DNA from: Algoriphagus machipongonensis
GTDB lineage: Bacteria; Bacteroidota; Bacteroidia; Cytophagales; Cyclobacteriaceae
Length of the DNA: 64,000 nt
Direction of reading: 5' to 3'
NCBI RefSeq assembly: GCF_000166275.1
Contig: NZ_CM001023.1
Coordinates: forward strand, 3,227,001-3,291,000
The notes under the pieces were generated by a model, which saw nothing but the letters and a program-made list of their open reading frames with translations, was not told the origin of the DNA and did not search any database. Shown here one piece after another: positions 1 through 8,249 of the stretch (position 1 is its first letter; each line of letters opens with the position of its first letter). The translations under genes and the position numbers were made by a program.

Positions 1-3000
1 TGTATTTGTACCTAAAATCAAATTGACCATCTGACTCTGGTTGCCAGCCGCTATCCGTTCTAAAAACAAATCCCGAGCTGGTTCTAAAAAGAGTAATTGT
101 TCTTACCACTCGGATTCCCCAAGGGTAGACAATGCTTTTTACTTGAATAACTTCATGCCCTGTTCTACCTAACATCACATCAAACCTTGATTGACTGGTT
201 TGGGCTATTGCTGCAGAAGGACTCAGCCATTTACTAAAAGTACTTGTTCCATACCCAGTAAAATCAATTTTACTAACAGGTACTCCCCTCTCTGTTAACT
301 GGGAAGGATTTCCTTGGTTGACAAAAAATTCTCCATTAAATATTTCTGTGACACTTTGACCTAAAGTACTGGCTCCAGTCGCAGCACCATTTGCTCCAAG
401 TACATTCGCAAGCTGGACTGTGAATCCGGCAAACATTGGAGAATCATTTTTCTTGGGCTCTGAATTAAATTTCTTACCATAATCACCTGCCGTCGCACGA
501 ATCTGAATACCTCCTTGTAAATCATTAGGGAAATTTGGTCTTATATTTTCAAGCGTAGGCTTAATAGTTTCCCTAGAATTAGTATGAGAAAGTTCTGCCA
601 ATGCTTTAAGCCCAAAAGGCAATGTGAATTGGGCATTAACTGGTGTTTCCTTTTTCTGGTATTTATCTAGAATGAATGAAACCAAAGGTTTTGGAGAAAG
701 AGCAATCCTTTCCTGATGACTATTGACAAACCTCGTAGGTCCTCCATCATTTGGATAATAGTTGTACAAAATCGGTGGGTCTCCTGGCTTTCCTGTTCCG
801 GGAGGAGTCATATTCAACACCGGCTCCCAAGCGACTTGAGGCATCATGAAAAGCCTCGTCATAGCTCCTGGGGCAATAACCTCCATTCCTTCCACGGAAA
901 TAAGCTGCCCATTAGTCTGAGTGACGACAGCTTCATGTTCAGATAAAGAATGTGCCACACCGGTGGTTACTCTTTCCCTTAATGGCATTCCAATGCTAAC
1001 TCCTAGTTGATTGGCATTAGAACTCACATCTAATAAGGCGAAGAACTCTTGTTCATAAGTCCTATTAAAAGGCACAAGCTGATCTTCATAAGGAGGCAAT
1101 CCATTATCAGAAGCCGCCGCAGTAGATTTGAGCGTTTCCATCACAGGCTGAGAAGCTAGTTGGCTAATTGCACCACTACTGGCAGCCACACCTGTTACCT
1201 CTGCATTTGTTACAGAAGTATTATTGTTTGTGTTAGGTCCAAAATAAAACTTGACCTCAACTTTATCCAATTCCTCATCGATGGGTTCCTGACTGATTTG
1301 GCAAACCAACCAACTTCTGATTCCTTGAAATCCTTTTTTAGCATTACCAAATTGCCTTGCAAAAATCCCCAGGTTCGCTACATAAGGATCCGGCAATGTT
1401 GGCATGTAACTTAGCATACCAAATACTAAGAAGGTCTGGCTCTTCACGATTTTCTTCCAATCAGATGAGCATTCTCCAAATACAAGAGCACCATTTGCAG
1501 GAGAGATCGTGAACAATGCGTTTTCTAAAGCAATTGCTATGCTCTTAAAATCCGGTACTTTATCAAATGGTAACTTGTTGTCCCATAATATATTATCATC
1601 AAAAAGATAAATTAAATTCTTGGCGTCTGAACCAGCCAAAATCAATGCTGAATTTTTCGTTTTTATTGAAACAGGTAAGCCGTTGACTTGTACCGGTCTA
1701 TCTACATTGACCGTACTATTTGCAGTAACAGCAATCATCTCTGTTCCTTCAGCCAAGGAATTGTATAAAAACAGAGAGCCTTTCCTAAAGGCTAGGGAAA
1801 CGGAGGTTCCATGCTCATTCAATTCATCTTTCCAGTGGCCTATTTCCTGAAATGCCCCTTCTCCATTGGAAAGTAAATCAGTTATTCCAATTCTTCCACT
1901 ATCCACTAACAAAAATGGATTTTCTAACTTGACATTCTTTCCACTAAGCTCTTTCCAACTAAACTTCAACCCCTCTTTTAGTTGTTGAAGAAAACCTCCT
2001 GAACCTGCTACTTCTAAAGGTTCGGAAATATCCAGTTCAGCAGCGGGAATTGCCCACCATGAATTTTCAATTTCCGCAGTCCCTTTCATCGACACCATAG
2101 GGCTCTTCTGCTTTTCAGTAGAAAACTGCTGTTTCGAACATTCAAAAGGTATCAGAAGCCTAGAAAGCTGTGAATTATATTTGGGTACTTTTTTAGAACG
2201 TGAGAAGGAAGCTTTTTCCCCATAAACGGACCATTGGGCTGGTGCCACTTCTTTTAGCTGAATCTTGGATGCTCCAGTAAAATGGAAATTTAAAGCTTTT
2301 GGGGTTTGAACCTTTGCCTCAAAAGCATCTTTTCCATGCTTCTTTTTAGCGTTTGGGGCAGCAGGAGTTTGATCTAAATTTAAACTCACCTCCACTTTCG
2401 TAGTAGCGGCCAAAATTAATTTTTCTCCTTGAAGTACTGGGTCGGCAGTAAGATCTATTTTCCCATCTTTCACCAGTAAACCTACATATCTGGTCTTTGG
2501 AGCATTGCTAGCAAGCATGTCTGCTCTGATATAAAAACTACCCTGCGCCACATCGTAAGACTTTGCAACATGGATGGGTTGTGCTTTTACTCTGCTAACC
2601 TTGGTTGTTTTTGATTGTCTAAAGGAAGCTTTAAACAAAATCACTGGAAGATTGCTGTTTTGCTGGTAGATCCCGATAAGCTTGGTAACTCTGAAAAAAT
2701 CTATCATCACCATGCGACCATCTACTTTGGTCAAAGGACCAATCGATTTTTCAACTTTTGCGCCAGCAGCCCATTTAGGTACACTCGTTTTAATCTGAGT
2801 AGTCCTAATGGGAACATCTCTAACAAATGCTTTTAATCTTACTCCATCTTTTACTGCGGTTTCCTTTTTGATGACTGGAGCTTTATCCGCAACTTTTTTG
2901 ATTTTCTCTATTTTTTTCTTGGGAATCCGTTCCTCAAAAAAAAGCTCAGAACTTTCAAAACTAAATGGTTCTGCCTGAATTTCAGAACTATCCTGAATCA

Positions 3001-3118
3001 AAAGTGAGCGAGCAAGTTGGGGGATGGCTTCCTCCCATTTTTTTTCTTCTGTTGCATTCTCTGCTTTCAGATGACCAAAGACATTAGACAAAAGTGATTG
3101 CAAATGGTCTTTTTCCAT
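1..3118 (-). CDS. very large protein of unknown function (partial, 3' end outside window)
   Basis: An uninterrupted minus-strand frame runs from an ATG at 3116-3118 (MEKDHLQSLLSN) to the window edge, giving at least 1039 residues with the stop codon outside. I read the frame at several points (near 2900, 1770, 1050, 330 and 20) and it stays open without a shift. There is no signal peptide or membrane segment at the start. Residues ~65-80 are Lys-rich (ERIPKKKIEKIKKVADK), then the chain becomes a mixed, beta-rich, low-Cys sequence. I do not recognise a family. A structural or surface/phage-like particle component is possible, but nothing seen proves it. The gene is divergent from the sulfide:quinone reductase gene, with 264 bp between the starts. 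Confidence 0.8.
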   Translation of the reverse strand, partial: MEKDHLQSLLSNVFGHLKAENATEEKKWEEAIPQLARSLLIQDSSEIQAEPFSFESSELFFEERIPKKKIEKIKKVADKAPVIKKETAVKDGVRLKAFVRDVPIRTTQIKTSVPKWAAGAKVEKSIGPLTKVDGRMVMIDFFRVTKLIGIYQQNSNLPVILFKASFRQSKTTKVSRVKAQPIHVAKSYDVAQGSFYIRADMLASNAPKTRYVGLLVKDGKIDLTADPVLQGEKLILAATTKVEVSLNLDQTPAAPNAKKKHGKDAFEAKVQTPKALNFHFTGASKIQLKEVAPAQWSVYGEKASFSRSKKVPKYNSQLSRLLIPFECSKQQFSTEKQKSPMVSMKGTAEIENSWWAIPAAELDISEPLEVAGSGGFLQQLKEGLKFSWKELSGKNVKLENPFLLVDSGRIGITDLLSNGEGAFQEIGHWKDELNEHGTSVSLAFRKGSLFLYNSLAEGTEMIAVTANSTVNVDRPVQVNGLPVSIKTKNSALILAGSDAKNLIYLFDDNILWDNKLPFDKVPDFKSIAIALENALFTISPANGALVFGECSSDWKKIVKSQTFLVFGMLSYMPTLPDPYVANLGIFARQFGNAKKGFQGIRSWLVCQISQEPIDEELDKVEVKFYFGPNTNNNTSVTNAEVTGVAASSGAISQLASQPVMETLKSTAAASDNGLPPYEDQLVPFNRTYEQEFFALLDVSSNANQLGVSIGMPLRERVTTGVAHSLSEHEAVVTQTNGQLISVEGMEVIAPGAMTRLFMMPQVAWEPVLNMTPPGTGKPGDPPILYNYYPNDGGPTRFVNSHQERIALSPKPLVSFILDKYQKKETPVNAQFTLPFGLKALAELSHTNSRETIKPTLENIRPNFPNDLQGGIQIRATAGDYGKKFNSEPKKNDSPMFAGFTVQLANVLGANGAATGASTLGQSVTEIFNGEFFVNQGNPSQLTERGVPVSKIDFTGYGTSTFSKWLSPSAAIAQTSQSRFDVMLGRTGHEVIQVKSIVYPWGIRVVRTITLFRTSSGFVFRTDSGWQPESDGQFDFRYKY

Positions 3119-3315
3119 GATAAAAAGGATTAAAAGTAAGACTTCATGTAATATTCTAAGCGGCAAAAATCAGAATTCAAAAAAATCATATGAAAACTAT
3201 AACCACTTATCAGATAGGCTTATAAGGTAAACATTTATAATCAGAAAGCATAAAAATTCACCTATTATGAAAAGAACGTTTCCCAATTTTCAGGACACCT
3301 AAAATTATTTTCGTT

Positions 3316-3333
3316 AGGTGATAAAAGTCACCT
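3316..3333. promoter_or_regulatory. CRP/FNR-type palindrome upstream of sulfide:quinone reductase
   Basis: Perfect inverted repeat AGGTGA-N6-TCACCT, the 5-6-5 architecture of CRP/FNR-family sites (compare TGTGA-N6-TCACA). A near-consensus Bacteroidota -7 box (TAATTTTA, 3354-3361) follows. With a start about 5 nt after that box the palindrome centre lies near -41.5, the classical activator position. An overlapping CACCTAA/TTAGGTG repeat (3296-3302 and 3314-3320) shares its right arm. The regulator is not identified. Confidence 0.5.
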
Positions 3334-3382
3334 TTTTCTCCCCTTGTCTTACTTAATTTTAGAATACAAAATAACGTAAGCC

Positions 3383-4645
3383 ATGAACCACTATCAGATT
3401 TTAATCATCGGAGGAGGAACAGCTGGAATCACAGTTGCCGCCCAACTTAAAAGAAAAGATAAATCACTTTCAATGGCTATTATCGAGCCTTCCAAAAAAC
3501 ATTACTATCAACCTGCTTGGACTTTGGTAGGTGCTGGAACATATAATTTTAAAGATACAGAGAGAGATGAAGCCGATTACATTCCAAAAGGAGTTGATTG
3601 GATTCAGGATTATGCAAAAGGTATAGATCCAAAAACCAATTCTGTTGAAACAAAAGATTCAGGAAAAATAACATACGATTACTTAGTAGTAGCTCCAGGT
3701 TTAGTAATGGTTCCTGAGTTGTTACCGGGTTTGCCAGAGGCAATGGAAAAGGGAATAGTTTGTAGTAATTATACCGATCCGGAATATACCTGGGAAATGC
3801 TTCAAAAATTTAAAGGAGGAAATGCAGTCTTCACCCAACCCACCACCCCTATCAAATGTGGTGGAGCCCCCCAGAAAATCATGTACCTGGCAGAGGAATA
3901 TTTTAGAAAATCTGGAGTCAGAAATGACACCAATGTCATCTTTGCAACTCCAGGAACTGTGATTTTTGGTGTTCCGGATTTCGCGAGAACTCTCAACAAA
4001 ATTATTTTAGATAGGGATATTATCTTCAAACCCTTTTATGCCCCAGTAAGAATTGATCCAGACAAAAAGGAAGTTTTCTTTAAATACTCAAAACCGGGTG
4101 AAAATGGTTGTGTAATCACAGAAGGAAACAAAATAGGTGAAGAAATAATTGGGGAATCAGAAATCAAAATCTCCTTTGATTTTCTCCATTTGGCTCCACC
4201 GCAGGCAGCCCCAAAATTTATTAGAGACTCCATTGTCTCTATGCAGGACGGCCCAAATAAAGGTTGGATTGATGTAGACATCCACACCCTTCAGCATAAA
4301 AGATTTCCAAATATCTTTTCCCTCGGGGATGTCGCGGCATTACCTACAGCCAAAACAGGAGCAGCTATTAGGAAACAAGCACCTGTTTTGGTAGAAAATC
4401 TTTTGAAAATTATTCATAGCAATCACGTTGGATCTGCTTCCTATAATGGATACTCTTCCTGCCCATTGGTAACAGGTTATTCAAAAATGGTCTTGGCAGA
4501 ATTTAAATATGATAACGTCAGAGATTCCGACCCTCTGATCTCAAAATTTGTAGACACCACAAAAGAACAATATTCAATGTGGCTACTCAAAAAGTATGGT
4601 CTCCCATTTATGTATTGGAATTTAATGTTAAAAGGGAAAGCTTAG
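3383..4645 (+). CDS. sqr: sulfide:quinone oxidoreductase
   Basis: FAD-dependent peripheral membrane enzyme that oxidises sulfide and passes electrons to the quinone pool. The 420 residues start with a Rossmann dinucleotide fold (GGGTAG, residues 10-15). Three cysteines match the redox-active trio of the family: Cys127, Cys159 in PIKCGGAPQK, and Cys360 in SCPLVTGY. The last two contexts closely resemble mitochondrial SQOR, as does the C-terminal end (FMYWNLMLKG), so this is the SQOR-like branch rather than a generic NADH dehydrogenase. It is monocistronic: own upstream regulatory palindrome, and a strong terminator directly after the stop. Probable role is sulfide detoxification or accessory energy gain. 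Confidence 0.9.
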   Translation: MNHYQILIIGGGTAGITVAAQLKRKDKSLSMAIIEPSKKHYYQPAWTLVGAGTYNFKDTERDEADYIPKGVDWIQDYAKGIDPKTNSVETKDSGKITYDYLVVAPGLVMVPELLPGLPEAMEKGIVCSNYTDPEYTWEMLQKFKGGNAVFTQPTTPIKCGGAPQKIMYLAEEYFRKSGVRNDTNVIFATPGTVIFGVPDFARTLNKIILDRDIIFKPFYAPVRIDPDKKEVFFKYSKPGENGCVITEGNKIGEEIIGESEIKISFDFLHLAPPQAAPKFIRDSIVSMQDGPNKGWIDVDIHTLQHKRFPNIFSLGDVAALPTAKTGAAIRKQAPVLVENLLKIIHSNHVGSASYNGYSSCPLVTGYSKMVLAEFKYDNVRDSDPLISKFVDTTKEQYSMWLLKKYGLPFMYWNLMLKGKA

Positions 4646-4651
4646 CGCGAG

Positions 4652-4676
4652 ACCGGTCATTTTTGACCGGTTTTTT
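4652..4676 (+). terminator. rho-independent terminator after sqr
   Basis: Stem ACCGGTCA (4652-4659) / TGACCGGT (4664-4671), TTTT loop, followed by a T-run. Confidence 0.9.
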
Positions 4677-4748
4677 AATTTTTAGTCCTTCTAAATAAAC
4701 AAATAGCAGCTTTATCTAATGACTCCCTAATATGTCATTCTAATCGAT

Positions 4749-4778
4749 TAATTTTCAGAATTAGATGTGAAATCTAAT
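4749..4778 (+). promoter_or_regulatory. promoter/operator region of the TonB receptor gene
   Basis: A near-consensus -7 box TAATTTTC (4749-4756) overlaps a perfect palindrome TAATCGATTA (4741-4750). It is followed by the perfect inverted repeat ATTAGAT-N5-ATCTAAT (4760-4778), which would lie over the transcription start. That arrangement suits a repressor operator, possibly iron-responsive given the downstream genes. The regulator is not identified. Confidence 0.4.
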
Positions 4779-4786
4779 CTGATTAT

Positions 4787-7201
4787 ATGACCAAATATTA
4801 CCTCCTTACTACAGCGCTATTTTCATTAATCTTGTTTTCTTTAAATGCCCAGGTAATTACTGTGCAGGAAAAGGACACAGAAGTGCCTTTACCTGGAGTT
4901 TTGGTTTTTGGAGAGGAACCTCATTTAAGCAAAATCACAGATAAATATGGTCGTGTTGATTTGTCAGGCTTTTCCAATGCCTCCAAAATACATTTTCAGC
5001 TGCTTGGATACGAATCAAAGAGCACAGATTTAGAAACGATCAGCGACAGTTCTTCCATCGTATTTTTAGTTCCTGGTTTGATTCAAATGGAACAGGCTGT
5101 GATTACAGCAAGTAGGTGGAGACAAAGTGATCAGGAAACTCCCAACAAAATCAGTGTTTTTAACCAAGAAGCCTTACAGCTACGCTCACCTTCAAATACT
5201 GCGGATTGGTTAGGCAGCAATGGGGATGTTTTCATACAGAAAAGCCAACAAGGTGGAGGAAGCCCAATGATTCGAGGATTTTCTGCTAACAGGCTACTCT
5301 ATTCAGTAGATGGAGTAAGAGTGAATACAGCAATATTCAGAGGAGGAAATCTTCAAAATGTTATCTCATTAGATCCTTTAGCACTTCAAAATACTGAAGT
5401 TCTTTTTGGACCTGGTTCGGTCATGTATGGTAGTGATGCCTTAGGTGGAGTGATGGCTTTCGAAACATTGAAGCCCAATTTCTCAGATTCTGGAATAGAA
5501 GTGAAAGGAACATTTTTCAGCAGATTTGCCACAGCTAACAAAGAAAAGACTTTTCATGGAGATATTTCATTTGCTACCAAAAAATGGGCTTTCTTATCCA
5601 GTGCCTCCCATTTCGATTATGGTGATTTAGAAATGGGGAATAAAGGTCCCGAAGATTATCTGAGGCCATGGTATGTTATTCCTTCAAAAGATGGAGATCA
5701 GTCCATACTCAACCCGAATCCAGATGTTCAAAAACAAAGTGGGTATTCCCAACTGAACTTAATGCAAAAAGTTCGGTATAAACCCTCCAATAGGACAACA
5801 TGGGATTATGCTTTTCACTACTCAAAATCATCAGATATCCCAAGGTATGACCGATTAATCGAAGGTTCATATGAAAAACCAAAATATGCTGAATGGAAAT
5901 ACGGCCCGCAGGTTTGGCTTATGAATCAACTTTCTGTAAGCCAATTAGGTCGTGGAAAGCTTTATGATCAAATGAGCATCAAATTGGCTCAACAGCATTT
6001 TGAAGAAAGCAGAATTAACCGAAGGTTTAATAATCCAACTTTGACTGATCGAGTGGAAAAGGTAAATGCACTTTCAATCAATGCAGATTGGGTCAAAACC
6101 TTATTCAAAGAAAACTTCTTGAGTTATGGTGCCGAAATAGTTTACAATAGTGTCAACTCCTCAGGAACCGAACAAAACATTCAGAACAATGAGGAACTTC
6201 CTGCCTCAGCTAGATACCCTAAATCTGACTGGACCTCGCTAGCAATCTACAGTACTTATCATGCACATATTTCCGATCAACTGAAATTTCAGGGAGGTCT
6301 TCGATTTAACCAAGTTCTGCTTTCTGCGGACTTCAGCTCAAATGAAGAATTCTTCCCTCTACCTTACCAAGAAACAACCAATAATAACGGGGCTTTGACT
6401 GGATCAGCGGGATTAGTTTATAATCCAAGCTCAAGTTTTACCATATCTCCTCAAGTCTCTACTGGATTTAGAGCGCCTAATGTGGATGATTTGGGAAAAT
6501 TCTTTGATTCAGAACCTGGTGCTGTAATCGTGCCCAACCCGGATTTAAAGCCTGAATACGTTTACAACGCAGAAGTAAACTTAAATAAGCATTGGGGAAA
6601 TTTCCTGAAGGTTGATGCTTCTGTTTATTATACCTTTTTGGACAGAGCCATGGTTAGGAGGCCTTTCGAGTTAGGAGGCCAGGATACGATTATTTATGAA
6701 GGAGTTCCAAGTAAAGTCCTAGCCATTCAAAATGCTGCCTCTGCAAGAGTTTATGGTTTACAGGCTGGTCTGGAATGGTCTCCATCCAAAAACTGGCTTC
6801 TTTACTCCAAATTAAACTGGCAAAAAGGTGAAGAGGAACTTGAAGATGAAACTACTAGCCCTACACGACACGCTGCTCCCCTATTTGGCTTAACAAGAAT
6901 AACCTATTCAACCAAAAGATTGAAAGTGGAGCTAAGTAGTAATTATAGTGGAGAGATATCCTTTGAGGACATGCCTGTAGATGAAAAAGGGAAACCCCAT
7001 CTGTATGCAAAAGATGAAAATGGAAACCCATACTCCCCTTCTTGGATGACTATAAATTTGCATAGCACTTATCAGTTGACTGGATTCTTGGATTTAATGC
7101 TCGGAATAGAAAATATAGGGGACAAAAGATATAGACCCTATAGCTCTGGAATGGCCGGACCAGGAAGAAATTTTAGTTTTTCGATCAAAGCTTCCTTTTG
7201 A
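4787..7201 (+). CDS. TonB-dependent outer-membrane receptor (heme/iron-type)
   Basis: Outer-membrane gated barrel of 804 residues for uptake of a large ligand, powered by TonB. In order: signal peptide ending LFSLNAQ, carboxypeptidase-D-like beta-sandwich (~20-105), plug domain (~125-235, with RGFSANRLLYSVDGVRV and YGSDALGGV), then a 22-strand-type barrel ending in aromatic F (SFSIKASF). The barrel carries FRAPNVDDLGKFF and NPDLKPE, resembling the FRAP/NPDL signature of heme and hemoglobin receptors. The feoAB block close downstream fits iron acquisition. The ligand is inferred; siderophore, vitamin or copper receptors look similar. Confidence 0.85.
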   Translation: MTKYYLLTTALFSLILFSLNAQVITVQEKDTEVPLPGVLVFGEEPHLSKITDKYGRVDLSGFSNASKIHFQLLGYESKSTDLETISDSSSIVFLVPGLIQMEQAVITASRWRQSDQETPNKISVFNQEALQLRSPSNTADWLGSNGDVFIQKSQQGGGSPMIRGFSANRLLYSVDGVRVNTAIFRGGNLQNVISLDPLALQNTEVLFGPGSVMYGSDALGGVMAFETLKPNFSDSGIEVKGTFFSRFATANKEKTFHGDISFATKKWAFLSSASHFDYGDLEMGNKGPEDYLRPWYVIPSKDGDQSILNPNPDVQKQSGYSQLNLMQKVRYKPSNRTTWDYAFHYSKSSDIPRYDRLIEGSYEKPKYAEWKYGPQVWLMNQLSVSQLGRGKLYDQMSIKLAQQHFEESRINRRFNNPTLTDRVEKVNALSINADWVKTLFKENFLSYGAEIVYNSVNSSGTEQNIQNNEELPASARYPKSDWTSLAIYSTYHAHISDQLKFQGGLRFNQVLLSADFSSNEEFFPLPYQETTNNNGALTGSAGLVYNPSSSFTISPQVSTGFRAPNVDDLGKFFDSEPGAVIVPNPDLKPEYVYNAEVNLNKHWGNFLKVDASVYYTFLDRAMVRRPFELGGQDTIIYEGVPSKVLAIQNAASARVYGLQAGLEWSPSKNWLLYSKLNWQKGEEELEDETTSPTRHAAPLFGLTRITYSTKRLKVELSSNYSGEISFEDMPVDEKGKPHLYAKDENGNPYSPSWMTINLHSTYQLTGFLDLMLGIENIGDKRYRPYSSGMAGPGRNFSFSIKASF

Positions 7202-7251
7202 TATATCATTTCAAACCTTAGTGTTCTAATCATTTACTTTCGATTCAAAAA

Positions 7252-7267
7252 TTCTATTTTTATAGAA
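7252..7267. promoter_or_regulatory. inverted repeat before lipoprotein gene
   Basis: TTCTAT-TTTT-ATAGAA, a perfect 6-bp-arm repeat 14 bp before the start codon. It could be an operator or a 5'UTR hairpin; nothing decides which. Confidence 0.3.
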
Positions 7268-7281
7268 ATAGTTTCTAAGTA

Positions 7282-7914
7282 ATGAGGGAAAGGGATAAGA
7301 AATTAGTGTCGATTACGGTGCTTTTTATGGCATTTGCCATTCTGCCAATATCATGTGACGTTTTATGTAATGATAGTTGTGGTTGTGGACCCAGCCCAGA
7401 AACAAAGGATTTTAATATTCTATCCTTTGAAACAAGAACCGTCGATGCTAATGGAAACGAACTAGACCCACTAAGTTTTCAACCCTACGATCAGGTCTAT
7501 AAAGAATTTGGGATTGATGAATATGAATTTATTTCTTACGAGAGTAATTCAAAAATAATGACAGGTATCCCTGGGGTTGCCTACGCATGCTCTCCCATTC
7601 CTCCCAAGTCTCAAGAAAAGCTTATTACACTTGAAATTTACAACACTTCAGAGCTTGTCTTAGGGGATGGAACTACTTTAAAAGTCGGAGATTTATTAAA
7701 TTCATTTTTTGAAATCGACTCCGATTACATTTCCGAACCAAAATCAATAGAGGATTTTTTTGCTGAACCCGTGGAACTTTACAATTATGAAAAGTTCAGG
7801 CTTTCATTCACTAAAAACCCTGAAAAGGAGACACTTATCACTTTTAGCCTTCACTTTATTTTTGAAAACAATAAAGAAATAACTGCCAATAATATTGTAT
7901 TGAGCATTATGTGA
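7282..7914 (+). CDS. putative lipoprotein, unknown function (DUF5034-like)
   Basis: 210 residues with an N-terminal hydrophobic segment and a lipobox-like PISCDVLC, so probably lipidated after Ser-Cys and anchored in the outer membrane. The mature start is Cys-rich (CDVLCNDSCGCG), then a small acidic, beta-rich domain follows. Architecture and length resemble the Bacteroidota DUF5034 lipoproteins, but I assign that only tentatively. It lies between a TonB receptor and feoAB, 80 bp and 102 bp away, so a role at the surface in metal or heme handling is an inference from position alone. Confidence 0.7.
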   Translation: MRERDKKLVSITVLFMAFAILPISCDVLCNDSCGCGPSPETKDFNILSFETRTVDANGNELDPLSFQPYDQVYKEFGIDEYEFISYESNSKIMTGIPGVAYACSPIPPKSQEKLITLEIYNTSELVLGDGTTLKVGDLLNSFFEIDSDYISEPKSIEDFFAEPVELYNYEKFRLSFTKNPEKETLITFSLHFIFENNKEITANNIVLSIM

Positions 7915-7980
7915 TTTTACCGTTTGAAAAAACTGACAAAAATCTTATTTATTTTTCTTTAGATTCATTCCAAATAGTTC

Positions 7981-7988
7981 TATTTTTG
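7981..7988 (+). promoter_or_regulatory. -7 promoter element of feoAB
   Basis: TATTTTTG is a perfect match to the Bacteroidota TAnnTTTG element, 28 bp before the feoA start. The upstream -33 element is only a weak TTT. Confidence 0.6.
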
Positions 7989-8016
7989 CGTCATCGGGTT
8001 ATCACTCAATAAACCT

Positions 8017-8244
8017 ATGCAAATTACTGCTGATACAATGACTGCTACAAAATCTGCCATAATTACGGAGATTGTAGCTTCGCCACTTAAAATTAACTTG
8101 ATGGAACTTGGGTTTCTACCTGGTAAGACCATCACGTTAAATCATGCGGCCCCAATGGGTGGGCCAATGGCTTTCCTTTTAGACGAAACCTTACTTGCGC
8201 TCAGAAAATCTGAAGCGGCCTTGATTGAGGTTCAATTGCTTTAA
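8017..8244 (+). CDS. feoA: ferrous iron transport protein A
   Basis: Small cytoplasmic SH3-like protein, 75 residues, the usual FeoA length, which works with FeoB in Fe(II) uptake. Typical family elements are present: the LMELGFLPG turn, the GKTITLNHAAPMGGP strand-loop, and the ending of the type LRKSEAALIEV. It is followed after 5 bp by feoB, so the two are co-transcribed. Confidence 0.93.
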   Translation: MQITADTMTATKSAIITEIVASPLKINLMELGFLPGKTITLNHAAPMGGPMAFLLDETLLALRKSEAALIEVQLL

Positions 8245-8249
8245 ATTTC

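Noticed and set aside
716..2836. Several plus-strand frames of 73-84 codons
   Set aside because: They lie opposite the large minus-strand gene and have no family features; shadows.
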